This document shows, piece by piece, positions 23,797-37,387 of a stretch of 64,000 nt of DNA. The notes under the pieces are model-generated. The model worked only from the letters and a program-made list of their open reading frames with translations. It had not been told where the DNA came from and searched no databases. The position numbers and the translations under genes are program-made. Origin of the DNA: Omphiscola glabra (lineage: Eukaryota; Mollusca; Gastropoda; Lymnaeidae); assembly GCA_964017045.1 (NCBI GenBank), contig OZ024801.1:34583257-34647256 (forward strand), written 5' to 3'. Position 1 is the stretch's first letter. Each line of letters starts with the position of its first letter.

Positions 23797-23993
23797 CAGC
23801 GGTTCTCAACCTGGGTGTCGCGACCCCTTTGGGGGTCGAATGACCCTTTCCCAGGGGTCGCCTCAGACCGTCAGAAAACACATACACTCAACAGTTATGA
23901 AGTAGCGACGAAAATAATATTGTGGCTGGGGGTCGCCACTACATGAGGAACTGTATTAAAGGGTCGCGACATTAGAAAGGTTGAGACCCACTG
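23797..23993. mobile_element. SPIN/URR1-type non-autonomous hAT element, copy A
   Basis: The 197-bp element begins CAGCGGTTCTCAACC and ends GGTTGAGACCCACTG, near-perfect hAT inverted repeats. Inside are GGGTGTCGCGACCCC, GGGTCGAATGACCC, ATGAAGTAGCGACGAAAAT and TACATGAGGAACTGTATT, which follow the order I know from SPIN/URR1 non-autonomous elements of the hAT-Charlie group. It is flanked by CTCTCAGA (23,789-23,796) and CTCTAAGA (23,994-24,001), an 8-bp target duplication with one change. It encodes nothing and would need transposase supplied in trans. Confidence 0.9.
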
Positions 23994-24293
23994 CTCTAAG
24001 ACATCAGACTGTGCGAACACTTACACGCCCTGCAGTTGGCCAAAAATGACGCCCCTGCATGAAAAGAAAAAAGTGCCGCCCGGGCCTTATCGCCCCCCCT
24101 CCCAATGCCCCCTTTTCTCTGCATCAACTCATGTACAAGCTACGAGTTGTGGAGACTTTACGCTGAATTCTAAAACAAAGTAAGGTTGGTCAGACTCCGT
24201 AATGAAATAGCTTTGTTACATTTGATTTTTTTTTGGTCTAATATAATTTCTAACCAAATAAATGTTAAGAGTAGACCAATCGTCGTTAGTCCT

Positions 24294-24476
24294 CAAAGTT
24301 TGACGACCACTTCCCATGATCCTAGAATCCTGATATCAAAGTTTGACGACCACTTCCCATGATCCTAGAATCCTGATATCAAAGTTTGACGACCACTTCC
24401 CATGATCCTAGAATCCTGATATTAAAGTTTGACGACCACTTCCCATGATCCTAGAATCCTGATATTAAAGTTTGAC
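24294..24476. repeat. 43-bp minisatellite, about 4 copies
   Basis: The unit core is TTTGACGACCACTTCCCATG followed by ATCCTAGAATCCTGATAT. Confidence 0.95.
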
Positions 24477-24536
24477 CCCATGAAACGGAAACAAGACACG
24501 TATTACAGCTGCGTACACAGTGTATCTAATCTGTTC

Positions 24537-24996
24537 CGGGTTGTCCTCAGACTTGACGAGTTGTCCTCAGACTTGACGGGCTGTACTCAGACTTGACGGG
24601 TTGTCCTCAGACTTGACGGGTTGTCCTCAGACTTGACGGGTTGTCCTCAGACTTGACGGGTTGTCCTCAGACTTGACGGGTTGTGCTCAGGCTTGACGGG
24701 TTGTCCTCAGACTTGACGGGTTGTCCTCAGACTTAACGGGTTGTGCTCAGACTTGACGGGTTGTGCTCAGACTTGACGGGTTGTGCTCAGACTTGACGGG
24801 TTGTCCTCAGACTTGACGGGTTGTCCTCAGACTTGACGGGTTGTGCTCAGACTTGACGGGTTGTGCTTAGACTTGACGGGTTGTCCTCAGACTTGACGGG
24901 TTGTCCTCAGACTTGACGGGTTGTCCTCAGACTTGACGGGTTGTCCTCAGGCTTGACGGGTTGTGCTCAGACTTGACGGGTTGTCCTCAGACTTGA
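24537..24996. repeat. 20-bp minisatellite, about 23 copies
   Basis: The unit is TTGTCCTCAGACTTGACGGG. A two-state variant, TCC or TGC before TCAG, is distributed in runs, as expected of block duplication or conversion. Confidence 0.96.
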
Positions 24997-25271
24997 GAGA
25001 GTCATGCTTAAATGACTGCTGCAAGGTCGGAACAATAGGCACTGTACGGGGATATGACGTCAATGAGTGGCTCTTTTTTTGTGTGTGTCCCATTTCTGAG
25101 ATTCGCCCCTGTATTCACTCATGTTAAAAAGTGGGGGGGGGGGGGTATTGCTAGGGTTATTGCTGCCCGGGGAGGGCCACGATTTTTGCCGCAGACCATT
25201 CACGAATCAACTCTATAGTTACCCCAAAATGCCACTATATCAAATAAAGAAAACTTAAGCACTTTGAGTGG

Positions 25272-25349
25272 AACACCCTCTCCGCAACCCTGTCTAACAC
25301 CCTCTCCGCAACCCTGTCTAACACCCTCTCCGCAACCCTGTCTAACACC
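25272..25349. repeat. 24-bp minisatellite, 3 copies
   Basis: Three copies of a unit with core ACCCTCTCCGCAACCCTG, then TCTAAC. Ends beside a G run. Confidence 0.93.
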
Positions 25350-26005
25350 ATTGGTTAGGGGGGGGGGGAGTTTCTTCATTTAACAGTATACGAAAAAATG
25401 GGGCGGGGCAGGACCAGGGATTGGTGGTTTTCAAGATCACCTGGCAAAGAAACCCTAATCGGTCCACTTCAGCACTGCTTCCATAACCAGAGAATGATAA
25501 AAATATATATATAAACCACCCCCACACCAAGTGCGTGATTTGTGGGGGGGGGGGGGGCGGGGGGCTGGGGTTAGAGGGGGCACACACACAAACAGGTTTT
25601 TAAAAAACCGCTCTTCTTCGAGGCCTTGGTTATCAGTTCACAAGCCCTTGTGTCATCCTTCAGAACACAGTCTTACCTGGACCCCATCTATCCTGATATT
25701 TACCTTCCAGCATGTGACCTGCCCGTTTGCTACATCGCTGTTTGAACTGTCCTCGCCACGACACAAACCCAACGATCCGGTAAGACCCTCTTCCAAGTTT
25801 TTGTACGGGGGTGATACTGTTAATAACTCGAATACAGCTTAAAGTCCACGTTACAGCACGGAGGACGGCTCAACACAAAACTATATTACCTCGGTGAGAG
25901 GTGTGTGGGGCTTGGAGTGAAATGAGGATATCGAAAGGCAGGTAAATAAAAGGACAGGGATGCTTGAGTCTTACAAATTGAACCCTCTCCAGCTTCGATC
26001 GTGCT
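25350..26005. other. Unique DNA with G runs; no supported gene
   Basis: A 14-G run lies at 25,544-25,557. An open plus-strand stretch at about 25,590-25,780 ends at a GTAAGA sequence that could be a splice donor, but no domain is recognised. Confidence 0.3.
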
Positions 26006-26476
26006 TTATATGCCCTGTCCCCAGAGACAAGGGCCTATCTTGTTGGCACTATATATGCCCTGTCCCCAGAGACAGGGGTCTATCTTGTTGGCACTGTATA
26101 TGCCTTATCCCCAGAGACAGGGGCCTATCTTGTTGGCATTGTCTATGCCCTTTCCCCAGAGTCAGGGGCCTATCTGGTTGGCACTATATATGGCCTGTCC
26201 CCAGAGACAAGGGCCTATCTTGTTGGCATTGTCTATGCCCTGTCCCCAGAGGCAGGGACCTATCTTGTTGGCACTGTATATGCCTTATCCCCAGAGACAG
26301 GGGTCTGTCTTGTTGGCACTATATATGCCCTGTCCCCAGAGACAGGGGCCTATCTTGTTGGCATTGTCTATGCCCTGTCCCCAGAGACAGAGGCCTATCT
26401 TGTTGGCACTGTATATGCCCTATCCCCAGAGACAGGGGTCTGTCTTGTTGGAACTGTATATGCCCTGTCCCCAGGA
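26006..26476. repeat. 45-bp minisatellite, about 10 copies
   Basis: The unit core is TGCCCTGTCCCCAGAGACAG. Two to three-unit blocks recur (TATATGCC versus TCTATGCC variants). Two frames stay open for 160-184 codons because of the period. Confidence 0.95.
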
Positions 26477-26807
26477 ACAGTGGGACAGTGGGTGACGAAT
26501 TTCACCATAATTAATCTTTTGGGGTGGGTGAAGGAGGTTGTATCGAGAAGTAGATAAGTCCAACAACGCCTAAATGTTGTTCAGTGCCAGCAATATTTGG
26601 ATCTTGTAGACGATGTGTGGGGACCTTGAAGAGTTATTGAGTTCCATCCCTACCCCCCACCCTTTCACCCCGGGCCCCCAGCCCCAAATATGTATTAGAA
26701 TTATTTTTAGCAATTAAAGTGAAAATATCCATTTCTGTATAGAATGCGAAATATCCAAACACAATTATTTCCCGTATCTCGTTCATAGCAAACTATATAA
26801 GCGATCG
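26477..26807. other. Unique spacer
   Basis: I see nothing recognisable. Confidence 0.4.
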
Positions 26808-26985
26808 TAAAACTGTGACGCATAACTGTGACGCATAACTGTGACGTAAAACTTTGACGTAAAACTGTGACGTAAAACTGTGACGTAAAAACTGTGACGT
26901 AAAACTGTGACGCATAACTGTGACGTAAAACTTTGACGTAAAACTGTGACGTAAAACTGTGACGCATAACTGTGACGTAAAACCA
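26808..26985. repeat. 13-bp minisatellite with CRE-like octamers, about 14 copies
   Basis: The unit is GTAAAACTGTGAC; joins between units make TGACGTAA, while variants make TGACGCAT. TGACGTAA resembles bZIP binding sites. Confidence 0.92.
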
Positions 26986-27302
26986 ATGTATGGCGCATAA
27001 AATAAGTAATAAAAGTTAGCGTTAAAATCTAGACTGACTCAATTTTTGCCGTGGAAAATGTAACTGGAACTAAATTACGATTGAGGTAATTGAAGTGTGA
27101 CCTCATCGCTGAAGGAGTTCCGCACCGTCCGCATCTCACCAAGCATGAAACTAGGGGCCCAATGCTTCTACATTATTCTTGAGAGATCAACTCTTGTCTT
27201 GACAGAGGCCCTGTTGCATTTCTCGCGGCCTACTATTCCTTCTGGAAGGTTTGCAGGTGGGAAGGCACTGGGGTAGCGCTTTGATTTATTTTAGCTGAAC
27301 CA
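26986..27302. other. Unique spacer
   Basis: I see nothing recognisable. Confidence 0.4.
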
Positions 27303-27765
27303 AGTAAGTAATAGCTTGACTGATTGAGTTTAGATGTCCAAGTAATAGCTTGACTGATTGAGTTTAGATGTCCAAGTAATAGCTTGACTGATTGAGTTTA
27401 GATGTCAAAGTAATAGCTTGACTGATTGAGTTTAGATGTCCAAGTAATAGCTTGACTGATTGAGTTTAGATGTCCAAGTAATAGCTTGACTGATTGAGTT
27501 TAGATGTCCAAGTAATAGCTTGACTGATTGAGTTTAGATGTCCAAGTAATAGCTTGACTGATTGAGTTTAGATGTTCAAGAAATAGCTTGACTGATTGAG
27601 TTTAGATTATTAAGTAATAGCTGAATGGTTGAGTTTAGATGACCACGTAAGTAATAGCTGAATGGTTGAGTTTAGATGTCCAAGTAACGAATAGCTGAAT
27701 GGTTGAGTTTAGATGACCAAGTAACGAATAGCTGAATGGTTGAGTTTAGATGACCACGTAATTAA
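27303..27765. repeat. 34-bp minisatellite that changes unit type
   Basis: About nine copies of a 34-bp unit with core AATAGCTTGACTGATTGAG are followed by about four copies of a related unit with AATAGCTGAATGGTTGAG and variable spacing. Confidence 0.94.
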
Positions 27766-28230
27766 CAGCTGAAATCGCCCTTACCTCAACCCTATCAACG
27801 AAATTTGCAGAAGTTTTAAATAATGGAATATAATGATTTAAGTGACGAGATTAAAAGAGTTTTTCCCAATGCGACCACCTTCCAATTTGCCGATTCCCCC
27901 CCCCCTCTGATATACGCCGCTGTCTGAATGTGTGACGTAGGCTTCTGAATGTCAAGTGATTCACGTCTGGCCGAGACAAGTTAAAACCAATACAAGGGGG
28001 GACAGCAGCTTTTTCAAAACAGAAACTTGCCAAACATAGTGGGGGGAGGGGAGAGAGAGCAGTATAAGCGGACTCAAACTATAGAGTAATGTAAGACTGC
28101 AGTATTGGATTCGGTATATATGTTACCTTATAGTTTGGGATATCACACATCTGTTACCATTCCGATGTATACATGGAAGTGGGTGCGGTGGGGTGGTCTA
28201 TCCCTAATGACATTTTTTTATCCTTTATAT
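27766..28230. other. Unique spacer
   Basis: No gene seen. A C run lies near 27,897-27,905. Confidence 0.4.
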
Positions 28231-28413
28231 CAGTAATTCTCAACCTGTGGGTCGCGACCCCTTTTGGGGGTCGAACGACCCTTTCAGAGGGGTCGCCTAA
28301 GACGATCGGAAAACAAATATACTCTGCAGTTATGAAACAGAAACGATAATAATTTGGTTAGGGGTCGACACAACACCCCATCAGTGCGGCATTAGGAAGG
28401 TTGAGAACCACTG
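28231..28413. mobile_element. SPIN/URR1-type non-autonomous hAT element, copy B
   Basis: The element begins CAGTAATTCTCAACC and ends GGTTGAGAACCACTG, with GGGTCGCGACCCC, GGGGGTCGAACGACCC and GGGGTCGCCTAAGACGATC inside, as in copy A. CTTTATAT lies just before it (28,223-28,230) and again 2 bp after the terminal repeat (28,416-28,423), consistent with an 8-bp target duplication. Confidence 0.9.
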
Positions 28414-28682
28414 CACTTTATATGAAAAGATGACATTTTGGTCAACTGCAGATATTTTTTTAGTGGAAGATGGCGGCAATATTTTCGACAGGCGGCTCTA
28501 ACCCTAGCTACGCCCCTGGGTATACAGGAAGTCTTTACATCTGTTATTTTTTCCAAAAAAAGGAATTCCTTGTGTAGCACAATACACATGAAACCAACAT
28601 ACGTGTTTATAATAGACACCACTAATCATATTTGTTCCGGAAAGTTAGTTCGAAATTAATCATACTTTTGCAAAAAAAATTT

Positions 28683-29222
28683 AACATAGAGGTAACTAGT
28701 GTGGTTGATTAACATAGAGGTCTAACTATTGTGGTTGATTAACATAGAGGTCTAACTATTGTGGTTGATTAACATAGAGGTCCAACTAGTGTGGTTGATT
28801 AACATAGAGGTCCAACTAGTGTGGTTGATTAACATAGAGGTCCAACTAGTCTGGTTGATTAACATAGAGGTCTAACTATTGTGGTTGATTAACATAGAGG
28901 TCCAACTAGTGTGGTTGATTAACATAGAGGTCCAACTAGTCTGGTTGATTAACATAGAGGTCTAACTATTGTGGTTGATTAACATAGAGGTCTAACTATT
29001 GTGGTTGATTAACATAGAGGTCCAACTAGTGTGGTTGATTAACATAGAGGTCTAACTATTGTGGTTGATTAACATAGAGGTCTAACTAGTGTGGTTGATT
29101 AACATAGAGGTCCAACTAGTGTGGTTGATTAACATAGAGGTCCAACTAGTGTGGTTGATTAACATAGAGGTCCAACTAGCGTGGTTGATTAATATAGAGG
29201 TCTAACAATTGTGGTTGATTAC
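28683..29222. repeat. 30-bp minisatellite, 18 copies
   Basis: The unit contains AACATAGAGGTCCAACTAG then TGTGGTTGATT. Two main variants (TCCAACTAGT and TCTAACTATT) are arranged in blocks. Mostly uniform in length. Confidence 0.96.
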
Positions 29223-30446
29223 ACGAGGCAAGAAAGGGGGAAGACGACATTGGAAACCTGAAACCTATGCTGGGTACCACGCTTTATAAAACTACTACTA
29301 ATAACTGTAATGACTGTTACTCAACCCGCAACTCTACCTGTCTGAAGTTGTTGTCTTCTAATTCTTCATGATAAAATAGGATTATTAAAAAGATAGAAAG
29401 ACAGATCACATCTGTCATAATCTGACCCCCTCCCCAACCCAACAGCCCTCATTAAATGTTAAATAAATAAAACAAAACTTGGCTTGCTCCGGGCAGCACT
29501 TACTCTAGCAACTTATTTTAACAGCTTGGCTCGCTTGGCTCATCACTTACACTAGCAACTCCACTGATTGTAACATTTTTATGAGATCAAATCAGTCACG
29601 TGCTTGGATTAAGTTTATTGCTTGGGGGGGGGGGTTGGGGTGGGGGGATACTTCCATACATGGAGTGGTAATCTATTACATCACTACAACCTGTGTAAGG
29701 GCTCTGGAATGCACAAACACATCCTTCCACTCCGATCAACCTACGTTTTTTTTTTGGTCTCTGGACTGTTCAACAACAAACCGCGTCTCTACGTTTACTA
29801 CTTTAGAGATGGAAGTGGACAAATGGCACCTTCAATTCAGTGTTTCTATAAATAATCTTAGTTTGGTTCCGACTTGGGGAAAGTTGATAATTTGTAATCA
29901 TCCAAAAATTGTATCGACTGAGATGAATATCGACTGAGATGAATATCGACTCGCACTTTGCGGTGCTAGCCGGAGAAAAAAAAATTGTACCCTTTTTTAG
30001 TTGAAAGTGTCAGAGGGGAGGGCTGCGAGAAGGTGATGAATTCAACAAAGGCTGCCAAAGTTTGCCGCCACAAACACGTCGGGCCACGTTCAAATACTCG
30101 GCAGGGCCGGCAGTCTACCAGGAGATGAGCGCGCACAGGAGGGGGACAGGGAAACATGTCAAATATTTGGGGACAGCTTCTGTAACGTGGTCTCGTTTTA
30201 AAAGCAGCTCAGGTCTGTTTAGGTGTTATTATGGTCTGAACTGATGGGCAAATTGGGATTCGGTTTTATTGCTTCTTCATTAGGAGTTCTCAGATCTGGG
30301 GGTCCCTGTGTGACCACGAAGAAGATTTAATATGGGTTTAGAGTATGCGAAATAACATAATAGCTGAATTTGTGAGTCCACAAACTTCACCGGTGTATCG
30401 ACAGGGTTCTACTGGGAACAGGCTGAGAGCCGCAGCAAGAGTACCT
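29223..30446. other. Unique DNA without a supported gene
   Basis: A G-rich tract lies at about 29,622-29,646. A plus-strand frame at 29,581-29,937 has no recognised domain. Confidence 0.35.
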
Positions 30447-30524
30447 CGAGAACATGTGTCTCCAATAAGTCTATACCAGCTAGAGCGAGAACATGTGTCT
30501 CCAATAAGTCTATACCAGCTAGAG
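30447..30524. repeat. 39-bp direct duplication
   Basis: Two copies of a unit beginning CGAGAACATGTGTCTCCAAT. Confidence 0.92.
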
Positions 30525-31726
30525 CTACTTTACAGAACATTAATTAAACAACCCTTAAAAACAAAGTTTATAGAATAAATCTTTTATAAATGTAATATCA
30601 AGCAGGGGAGGCGGCTGAATATTGGACATAACATGCATACATGTACCGCACTTTATAAGAATCCAATTAGCGCCCCGACCCCCCCCCCCCCCCCCACACA
30701 CACCCAAAGGCTCGCAACCGCACACTTTTGTGTCACGCCCCTGAACTATATTAATATTCTAATGACCAACTTGCTTTTGACACCACATATTAATTTCACC
30801 GACTATTTCAGAAAAACGAAAGAAAATATTGCACACCATACGCACTAGCGATACTTGTTATCACTTAGGTAATTTTGCATGTAAATAGGTTATTCTGTAC
30901 ATAATTTTAAAAAAATTTGTTGAATCTAAAAAAAATAAATCTTTAAACAAAAATTGATTTGGTATTCCACTTGAACTTCAATACCTACAAACAATTAGGG
31001 CTACATTGTCAATGAACAACCAGGACATCCCATCGGACATTCTCAAGGAATCAAAAAAGAATAAGTTATTGCCCCCCCCCCATCACAATATTCTCATTCC
31101 ATTTTCTTTTACAATTTTTCATAATTGTTAATAGCAATCACATTGCATATTAAATTAATTTGTTAACAATATTTTTAAATAAATTGTTCACATCGTACCT
31201 TGTATTTGTCGGTTAAATAAAAATATTCTACATTTAATTTTCTACTCAAGTCTACTGTATACATTGCCCACTTAACTGTTTATAAAAAAAATGAAATATC
31301 TGATCTCCTTTCGTTTGAATGCGTATAGCTTTTGGCAGGAAAATATCTCATATTTTTTATGTCTGCATGTCAACGACACTGATTATTATTATTTTTTTAT
31401 CGAAAATTTGGCGTTTTTATAAAAAATGTTGACAAAAAATAAAAAAAAAGGAATGCATTATTTTGTCTTATTCAAGGTTGTAGTCCACTTGAATTCGACC
31501 CCTAAATGTAGGGATGTAATGTCAAGGAATAATCATTATACTGTATTTGATGTTCTCATCTAACAAAATTAGACCAAGTTATTGTACTTTCTGCTCAAAC
31601 AACAAAAAACAAAACCAAATTCTAATAACTTTTACAATAAAAACTACAATACCTTTGTTTAAAAAAGATCTCATTTAGGACAGTTATCGGCAATTTTAAT
31701 TGGTGTAATCAGTGTCATCATATTTC
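30525..31726. other. AT-rich DNA without a gene
   Basis: A 17-C run lies at 30,679-30,695 and a shorter one near 31,073. The remainder is AT-rich with no coding signal. Confidence 0.45.
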
Positions 31727-32289
31727 CTTTAATCACATTTCCTTTCATCACATTTCCTTTCATCACATTTCATTTCATCACATTTCCTTTCATCACATTT
31801 CCTTTCATCACATTTCCTTTCATCACATTTCCTTTCATCATATTTCCTTTCATCACATTTCCTTTCATCATATTTCCTTTCATCACATTTCCTTTCATCA
31901 CATTTCCTTTCATCACATTTCCTTTCATCACATTTCCTTTCATCACATTTCCTTTCATCACATTTCCTTTCATCACATTTCCTTTCATCACATTTCCTTT
32001 CATCACATTTCCTTTCATCACATTTCCTTTCATCACATTTCCTTTCATCGCATTTCCTTTCATCGCATTTCCTTTCATCACATTTCCTTTCATCACATTT
32101 CCTTTCATCACATTTCCTTTCATCACATTTCCTTTCATCACATTTCCTTTCATCACATTTCCTTTCATCACATTTCCTTTCATCACATTTCCTTTCATCA
32201 CATTTCCTTTCATCACATTTCCTTTCATCACATTTCCTTTCATAACATTTCCTTTCATCACATTTCCTTTCATCACATTTCTTTCATCT
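31727..32289. repeat. 15-bp minisatellite, about 37 copies
   Basis: Copies of CCTTTCATCACATTT with very few changes (CATCGCATTT twice in a row, CATCATATTT twice). The minus-strand frame is a five-residue repeat (KGNVM) and is not a gene. Confidence 0.97.
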
Positions 32290-32403
32290 TCCTCTTGAAA
32301 AATATTCAAAACTGATTTTGGGGAGGTTGGGTTGGTGCTGCATATTTGAAAAAAAAATCTTTTGTCATCGGGAACGAGTTGAGTCTATATAATAAGTTTC
32401 AGC

Positions 32404-35400
32404 TCAATATCCCTACACTTGGTACAACACAGGCTAACAACCCCAATATCCATACACTTGGTAAAACACAGGCTAACAACCCCAATATCCATACACTTGG
32501 TAAAACACAGGCTAACAACCCCAATATCCATACACTTGGTAAAACACAGGCTAACAACCCCAATATCCATACACTTGGTACAACACAGGCTAACAACCCC
32601 AATATCCATACACTAAGTATAACACAGGCTAACAACTCCAATATCCCTACACTTGGTACAACACAGGCTAACAACCCCAATATTCATACACTTGGTAAAA
32701 CACAGGCTAACAACCCCAATATCCATACACTTGGTACAACACAGGCTAACAACCCCAATATCCATACACTTGGTACAACACAGGCTAACAACCCCAATAT
32801 CCATACACTAGGTATAACACAGGCTAACAACCCCAATATCCCTACACTTGGTAAAACACAGGCTAACAACCCCAATATCCATACACTTGGTAAAACACAG
32901 GCTAACAACCCCAATATCCATACACTTGGTACAACACAGGCTAACAACCCCAATATCCATACACTAGGTATAACACAGGCTAACAACCCCAATATCCATA
33001 CACTTGGTACAACACAGGCTAACAACCCCAATATCCATACACTTGGTAAAACACAGGCTAACAACCCCAATATCCATACACTTGGTACAACACAGGCTAA
33101 CAACCCCAATATCCATACACTTGGTAAAACACAGGCTAACAACCCCAATATCCATACACTTGGTACAACACAGGCTAACAACCCCAATATCCATACACTT
33201 GGTACAACACAGGCTAACAACCCCAATATCCATACACTAGGTATAACACAGGCTAACAACCCCAATATCCCTACACTTGGTACAACACAGGCTAACAACC
33301 CCAATATCCATACACTTGGTAAAACACAGGCTAACAACCCCAATATCCATACACTTGGTACAACACAGGCTAACAACCCCAATATCCATACACTTGGTAA
33401 AATACAGGCTAACAACCCCAATATCCATACACTTGGTACAACACAGGCTAACAACCCCAATATCCATACACTTGGTACAACACAGGCTAACAACCCCAAT
33501 ATCCATACACTAGGTATAACACAGGCTAACAACCCCAATATCCCTACACTTGGTACAACACAGGCTAACAACCCCAATATCCATACACTAGGTATAACAC
33601 AGGCTAACAACCCACAATATCCCTACACTTGGTACAACACAGGCTAACAACCCCAATATCCATACACTAGGTATAACACAGGCTAACAACCCCAATATCC
33701 ATACACTTGGTACAACACAGGCTAACAACCCCAATATCCATACACTTGGTAAAACACAGGCTAACAACCCCAATATCCATACACTTGGTAAAACACAGGC
33801 TAACAACCCCAATATCCATACACTTGGTAAAACACAGGCTAACAACCCCAATATCCATACACTTGGTAAAACACAGGCTAACAACCCCAATATCCATACA
33901 CTTGGTACAACACAGGCTAACAACCCCAATATCCATACACTAGGTATAACACAGGCTAACAACCCCAATATCCCTACACTTGGTAAAACACAGGCTAACA
34001 ACCCCAATATCCATACACTTGGTACAACACAGGCTAACAACCCCAATATCCATACACTAGGTATAACACAGGCTAACAACCACAATATCCCTACACTTGG
34101 TACAACACAGGCTAACAACCCCAATATCCATACACTTGGTAAAACACAGGCTAACAACCCCAATATCCATACACTTGGTACAACACAGGCTAACAACCCC
34201 AATATCCATACACTAGGTATAACACAGGCTAACAACCCCAATATCCCTACACTTGGTAAAACACAGGCTAACAACCCCAATATCCATACACTTGGTAAAA
34301 CACAGGCTAACAACCCCAATATCCATACACTTGGTACAACACAGGCTAACAACCCCAATATCCATACACTAGGTATAACACAGGCTAACAACCCCAATAT
34401 CCATACACTTGGTACAACACAGGCTAACAACCCCAATATCCATACACTTGGTAAAACACAGGCTAACAACCCCAATATCCATACACTTGGTACAACACAG
34501 GCTAACAACCCCAATATCCATACACTTGGTAAAACACAGGCTAACAACCCCAATATCCATACACTTGGTACAACACAGGCTAACAACCCCAATATCCATA
34601 CACTAGGTATAACACAGGCTAACAACCCCAATATCCCTACACTTGGTACAACACAGGCTAACAACCCCAATATCCATACACTAGGTATAACACAGGCTAA
34701 CAACCCCAATATCCATACACTTGGTAAAACACAGGCTAACAACCCCAATATCCATACACTTGGTAAAACACAGGCTAACAACCCCAATATCCATACACTT
34801 GGTAAAACACAGGCTAACAACCCCAATATCCATACACTTGGTAAAACACAGGCTAACAACCCCAATATCCATACACTTGGTACAACACAGGCTAACAACC
34901 CCAATATCCATACACTAGGTATAACACAGGCTAACAACCCCAATATCCCTACACTTGGTAAAACACAGGCTAACAACCCCAATATCCATACACTTGGTAC
35001 AACACAGGCTAACAACCCCAATATCCATACACTAGGTATAACACAGGCTAACAACCCCAATATCCCTACACTTGGTACAACACAGGCTAACAACCCCAAT
35101 ATCCATACACTTGGTAAAACACAGGCTAACAACCCCAATATCCATACACTTGGTACAACACAGGCTAACAACCCCAATATCCATACACTAGGTATAACAC
35201 AGGCTAACAACCCCAATATCCCTACACTTGGTAAAACACAGGCTAACAACCCCAATATCCATACACTTGGTAAAACACAGGCTAACAACCCCAATATCCA
35301 TACACTTGGTACAACACAGGCTAACAACCCCAATATCCATACACTAGGTATAACACAGGCTAACAACCCCAATATCCATACACTTGGTACAACACAGGCT

Positions 35401-37288
35401 AACAACCCCAATATCCATACACTTGGTAAAACACAGGCTAACAACCCCAATATCCATACACTTGGTACAACACAGGCTAACAACCCCAATATCCATACAC
35501 TTGGTAAAACACAGGCTAACAACCCCAATATCCATACACTTGGTACAACACAGGCTAACAACCCCAATATCCATACACTAGGTATAACACAGGCTAACAA
35601 CCCCAATATCCCTACACTTGGTACAACACAGGCTAACAACCCCAATATCCATACACTAGGTATAACACAGGCTAACAACCCACAATATCCCTACACTTGG
35701 TACAACACAGGCTAACAACCCCAATATCCATACACTAGGTATAACACAGGCTAACAACCCCAATATCCATACACTTGGTACAACACAGGCTAACAACCCC
35801 AATATCCATACACTTGGTAAAACACAGGCTAACAACCCCAATATCCATACACTTGGTAAAACACAGGCTAACAACCCCAATATCCATACACTTGGTAAAA
35901 CACAGGCTAACAACCCCAATATCCATACACTTGGTACAACACAGGCTAACAACCCCAATATCCATACACTAGGTATAACACAGGCTAACAACCCCAATAT
36001 CCCTACACTTGGTACAACACAGGCTAACAACCCCAATATCCATACACTTGGTACAACACAGGCTAACAACCCCAATATCCATACACTAGGTATAACACAG
36101 GCTAACAACCCCAATATCCCTACACTTGGTACAACACAGGCTAACAACCCCAAAATCCATACACTAGGTATAACACAGGCTAACAACCCCAATATCCCTA
36201 CACTTGGTACAACACAGGCTAACAACCCCAATATCCCTACACTTGGTACAACACAGGCTAACAACCCCAATATCCATACACTTGGTACAACACAGGCTAA
36301 CAACCCCAATATCTCTACACTTGGTACAACACAAGGCTAACAACCCCAATATCCCTACACTTGGTACAACACAAGGCTAACAACACCAATATCCCTACAC
36401 TTGGTACAACACAAGGTTAACAACACAAATATCCATACACTTGGTACAACACAGGCTAACAACACCAATATCCCTACACTTGGTACAACACAAAGCTAAC
36501 AACACCAATATCCATACACTTGATACAACACAAGGCTAACAACACAAATATCCATACACTTGGTACAACAGAGGCTAACAACCCCAATATACCTACACTT
36601 GGTACAACACAGGCTAACAACCCCAATACCCCTACACTTGGTACAACACAGGCTAACAACCCCAATATCCCTACACTTGGTACAACACAGGCTAACAACC
36701 CCAATATCCCTACACTTGGTATAACACAGGCTAACAACCCCAATATCCCTACACTTGGTACAACACAGGCTAACAACCCCAATATCCCTACACTTGGTAC
36801 AACACAGGCTAACAACCCCAATATCCCTACACTTGGTATAACACAGGCTAACAACCCCAATATCCCTACACTTGGTACAACACAGGCTAACAACCCCAAT
36901 ATCCCTACACTTGGTACAACACAGGCTAACAACCCCAATATCCCTACACTTGGTACAACACAAAGCTAACAACCCCAATATCCCTACACTTGGTACAACA
37001 CAGGCTAACAACCCCAATATCCCTACACTTGGTACAACACAGGCTAACAACCCCAATATCCCTACACTTGGTACAACACAGGCTAACAACCCCAATATCC
37101 CTACACTTGGTACAACACAGGCTAACAACCCCAATATCCCTACACTTGGTACAACACAGGCTAACAACCCCAATATCCCTACACTTGGTACAACACAGGC
37201 TAACAACCCCAATATCCCTACACTTGGTACAACACAGGCTAACAACCCCAATATCCCTACATTTGGTACCACCCAGGCTGATACCTGA
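32404..37288. repeat. 39-bp satellite-scale array, about 125 copies
   Basis: The unit core is CAATATCCATACACTTGG. Variants differ at three main sites: CCATAC/CCCTAC, ACTTGG/ACTAGG, and GGTACAA/GGTAAAA/GGTATAA. A rare one-base insertion (AACCCACAAT) occurs at 33,611 and again at 35,679, 2068 bp apart, which equals 52 units of 39 plus one of 40; the surrounding variant order also repeats, so a 53-unit block was duplicated. Right-end units (36,330-36,560) are more diverged. Open frames of up to 696 codons on both strands are by-products. Confidence 0.98.
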
Positions 37289-37387
37289 CTCGGAAGTACC
37301 GTCTAGTGGCGGATGGGAAGGGCGCGGGTGGTGTTCCATATTAAAAATTAACAATATAAAAACAATATTTTCACTCATCCTGGAAAG

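Noticed and set aside
28683..29222. CRISPR-like regular repeats here and in other arrays
   Set aside because: There are no unique spacers between the repeats and no cas genes; these are ordinary minisatellites in a eukaryote.
29581..29937. 118-codon plus-strand frame
   Set aside because: Includes a G-run peptide and no known motif; likely chance.
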